35,209 bases of DNA from Stagonosporopsis chrysanthemi (lineage: Eukaryota; Ascomycota; Dothideomycetes; Pleosporales; Didymellaceae): positions 1-35,209 of the forward strand of contig JAFISE010000255.1 in the NCBI GenBank assembly GCA_022560025.1. The letters are read 5' to 3'. Below, piece by piece: positions 32,360-35,209 of the stretch. The notes beneath the pieces are model-generated. The model searched no databases. It was not told where the DNA came from and saw only the letters and a list, made by a program, of their open reading frames with translations. The first letter of the stretch is position 1. Every line of letters starts with the position of its first letter. The translations under genes were made by a program, and so were the position numbers.

Positions 32360-33863
32360 TAGACCAATGATAGAGTTCGTCCCTGCAGCTGGGCGAAGGG
32401 ACTAGTGGAGGATAAGTCGTCCCTGCAGGCTGATTCTATAGTCGGTATTCGCGCGTTTGCACGGCTGGAACTTCCATCTATCTTCCAGGACACTTTGGAG
32501 CTTGGCTTGGTATCACCTGTTGCACGCTCATCAGGTCTGCAACTTCGAGAGGTTGACGCGAATCATCATGCGATGGAGATTTATTCTACCGTAAATGACC
32601 TAACGTGCAATTCGAGTGCAATTTTCTACTGCAAGACAGGTGTAACCCAAGTCTCATCCGCTGCCGAAACGGAGAACAATGCCATTACTATAGGAAGAAT
32701 GCATACAATATATTGCTTTCAGTTGGCGGTAGCTCAGACGGCGAGGGACCGCTCCTTGATCTTCGTGGTACGATACCTTTCGTAATTTGCGGATCCCCCT
32801 AAGTCTAGTATGCTAGGCCGTGGCTTACAGTTTTGAGCAGTGGCTAGCCAATTAGAAGCGGCCCTTTGATATAATCTACTAGATGGAAGGGAATCCATAC
32901 ATTTCAACAAGCACCAATACAATGCGTTTCAAGATGTCTGGACGATCTTAAATCTGGTACAATAGGCTGTAGTTTGCTTCTGATTAGTTGCAGAGGGAGA
33001 TGAGCTAATCAAGGGCGACCCTTGGCGTGGCTCACCAGAGTAAGAGTGGTCTGCATAATTTGCAAGGCACCGATAGTGTCATCAGTATGGGTTCGGCCTT
33101 CGTATTTATTTACTGGAATCTCGTTCAAGACAAGACCAACACAAATCACAACAGGTCTACTACCGTGTTGTGCAGTTTCGGAGTTGTCGTTGAAGATTTG
33201 GGTTCCCTCTCACGATTGGTTGACTCACTGACTTTTGTATAGCTGGTGGCGCACTTCGTCAACGTCAAGTTTTGACGAGGAAGGGATTGTTTTTGGCCCC
33301 CTTCGGTTGCGGTTCCATCAACTTGTGAAATGTGCGAACATCGCCATACCTACGAACCAAGGTTAAAGTCGTTTCAAGCTCAACGGTTGCAGGAATGGTG
33401 AGATCTGGGCATCGACGTCTAGTGAGCAATCGAATTGCTTGTGACAACATGGCTTTGCGAGTTTCTGTCCTTCGATTCATTTTGATTGACGACTTCGGTC
33501 TGGCGGTGTTATTGATGAGTTCTTCAGACTCCTGGAGACACTGATGACTTCAGTCCTTTCGCGGCACTGATCAATCGAGATTTGTCAGGATAGTGAGAAC
33601 TTAGTCCTATAAGATTGTATGTCGATGCGACAATGTACTCCTACCCAAGCTCGGTTCCGTGCTAGCACTTGCACCACAGGTATTCAGAAAACTACCGATA
33701 GCAGTCGCTGCCGCGTCAACACACGGGCAAGATCTACTTAGCCATATATCACTAGACGCTAGGCTACCATCATAGGTGGTTGACTGTCATAGGTATGTCG
33801 ATAGACTGTGCTGTTGAGATAGTATACGTATAGAACCGGAGGTCGTCAGCCAAATAGTGATCG

Positions 33864-35118
33864 TCAGTCTGAAGGCTCTCGATAATCAATGTGTGACCTC
33901 TGTTCTTTCTTCATTTGTTGATATAGACATACCAGAAATTGACTACGTCTTTCTGACTTTGATCGGATGATGGCGAATTCCATATCTTCGTTTTTGACAT
34001 GCGCCTTCTCCAGCGCTTCACCGTACATAATCCCATGCATGTAACACTCCCCCACCAGGACAAAGTTATCGCGAGCCACCCTTCTCAAAACTATGGGCAC
34101 CTCAGCGCCATACAGGATGCAAACCAAATCTCTGGGTTTGGCCCTCATAGGAACCCATCCAATCAGTCCCGTGTCTGTCCCTGCAAAGTGCCTCGATCGT
34201 GTCAACTGCAGAAAATCCCTCTGAGCGCCAGAAGCCTTAAAACCATCATGCTTTCGAAACCACCTTAGGAGATCTGTTCCTTGCAGGGCCACGCGAACGA
34301 AAGAGGCGACAAATTCAGAGCTTATCCCATCGGAATACTTTCGATAGTGTTGTTGTCCAATCCGTCCTCGGTCACATAGCAGAGTTCGCAAAAAGGGCTC
34401 CCAGTCGGGAGTCCCATGAGCTTCGTATCTAAAATAGTATTTCTGGCCTTCCTTGAACAGAGGTAGGATCTCTTCAGTTTTGGGAATTGGAGCACGACCC
34501 TGACTTGCTCTGTCCATCGCTGCTATCCATATGGAAATTGCCTCTGCAATCATCTCCTTATTGACCTGGAAGGAACGATACCACTCAGGTGTATTGCCAA
34601 AGTGCTTCTTAGTTTCAGACATGCCCAAGATCGGTGGGACGCTGACTGTTCTATGGCCGACTGTATGAAACTTGTCAACTATCTTTCCCCCAAGATGTAG
34701 GATAGCGTCTGATGCAGTTGTTCTTGCTTGAAGGGGCGAGCCAGCGCTGGCGTCAAACCTGTCAAGGTTGTGTCTACCATTAAGACTCTGATGAGGTTCA
34801 AGTTTGTTGAATTGAGGGACCCAAGATGGAGACAAATGCTGACTGTTAGCTTTGTCTGAGCTCGCCCCAAGAACTTGGAGGCTATTATTGTGCAGAATTT
34901 CCCAGAGCGTAAAGTGTTTGAACACGTCTTCAGCTGAACTAGGGTACTCTGGCTTGATATACTGGTGCGTGATATCCTGGCCTGTCATACCAAGCATACC
35001 AAAGATTTTATCGCTTGGCTTCCCGCAGTCGGACAAACGGGACTCTAGTATGAGATCTAACAGCTTGGATTCATCATTATTAGGGACCGGAGCTGAACCA
35101 CCGAGTCTGATTGTGTAA
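33864..35118 (-). CDS. HET-domain (heterokaryon incompatibility) protein, 3' part; gene continues beyond window
   Basis: HET proteins trigger programmed cell death when genetically unlike hyphae fuse, or act in fungal innate immunity. The visible exon gives about 417 residues. It starts after a likely acceptor (CACGCAG|T at 35119), since upstream in frame there is a stop and no ATG; the first part of the gene must lie in an upstream exon at or beyond the right edge. LLDLILESRLSDCGKPSDKI followed by FGMLGM and PEYPSSAEDVF is the conserved end of the HET domain (the PRDKI(Y/F)GLLGL region), and SWVPQF follows. The C-terminal part (GTDTGLIGWVP, GDLVCILYGAEVPIVLRR-like block, LVGECYMHGIMYGEAL) is the classic tail of large HET proteins. 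No stop or frameshift is seen in the visible part. Confidence 0.9.
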
Positions 35119-35209
35119 CTGCGTGAGCAGTGTCAAGTGGGTGCTGCGGGTCAACGCTTGTATTGCTATCTGTTCTCGTGTTGTGATGTTATGATGTTCG
35201 TCTACAGGA

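Larger units (their letters stand above)
31126..33863. other. 2.7 kb gene-poor spacer
   Basis: No gene recognised. It holds a 12-bp minisatellite, a perfect 9-bp-arm palindrome, and a repeated TCGTCCCTGCAG at about 32378 and 32418. The longest frame (32405-32785, plus) has no motif or signal peptide I recognise. Confidence 0.55.

Noticed and set aside
32405..32785. 126-codon frame in the gene-poor spacer
   Set aside because: No motif, signal peptide or promoter context; likely chance.

Overview
The window reads as nuclear DNA of a filamentous ascomycete (Pezizomycotina, perhaps Dothideomycetes; the class is inference). The genes have short GT-AG introns of about 45-60 nt with CTGAC/CTAAC-type branch sites. 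They include typical fungal families: a fungal-type rhodopsin-domain membrane protein, a short secreted polyphenol oxidase, GH32, a BBE-like FAD oxidase and a HET-domain protein. I rebuilt every multi-exon model by hand from splice signals and reading-frame continuity.

Left part (1 to about 12.2 kb) is dense and mostly housekeeping. It holds a very large conserved fungal protein with a RasGAP-like segment and Sel1-like C-terminus (43-5111 +, 5' end possibly outside the window, joined across a probable GC-AG intron). After a 2.1 kb spacer come farnesyl diphosphate synthase ERG20 (7202-8295 -) and the anaphase-promoting-complex TPR subunit CDC23/APC8 (8520-10546 +), divergent from a 224 bp shared promoter. 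CDC23 is convergent with a seven-helix rhodopsin-domain protein (10735-12212 -).

Right part (about 12.2-35.2 kb) looks accessory. Genes lie 0.8-2.4 kb apart in repeat-containing spacers, and most encode secreted or membrane proteins. In order these are a short polyphenol oxidase with catechol-oxidase-like copper spacing (14604-15966 +), a secreted type-B carboxylesterase (17535-19296 -), a second rhodopsin-domain protein (20398-21695 +), a secreted GH32 fructan/sucrose hydrolase with two microexons and CreA-like upstream sites (22519-24692 -), a decayed 14-TM-type MFS transporter pseudogene (25602-27159 -), a secreted BBE-like FAD oxidase (28502-30063 +), a small cysteine-rich secreted protein (30856-31125 -), and the 3' part of a HET-domain gene running off the right edge (33864-35118 -).

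There is no polyketide synthase, NRPS, terpene cyclase or cluster transcription factor, so this is not a recognisable secondary-metabolite cluster. The best reading is a core-to-accessory transition whose accessory side is rich in extracellular enzymes acting on phenolics, esters and sugars, as is common in plant-associated or saprotrophic fungi. I saw no rRNA, tRNA, CRISPR or intact transposon.
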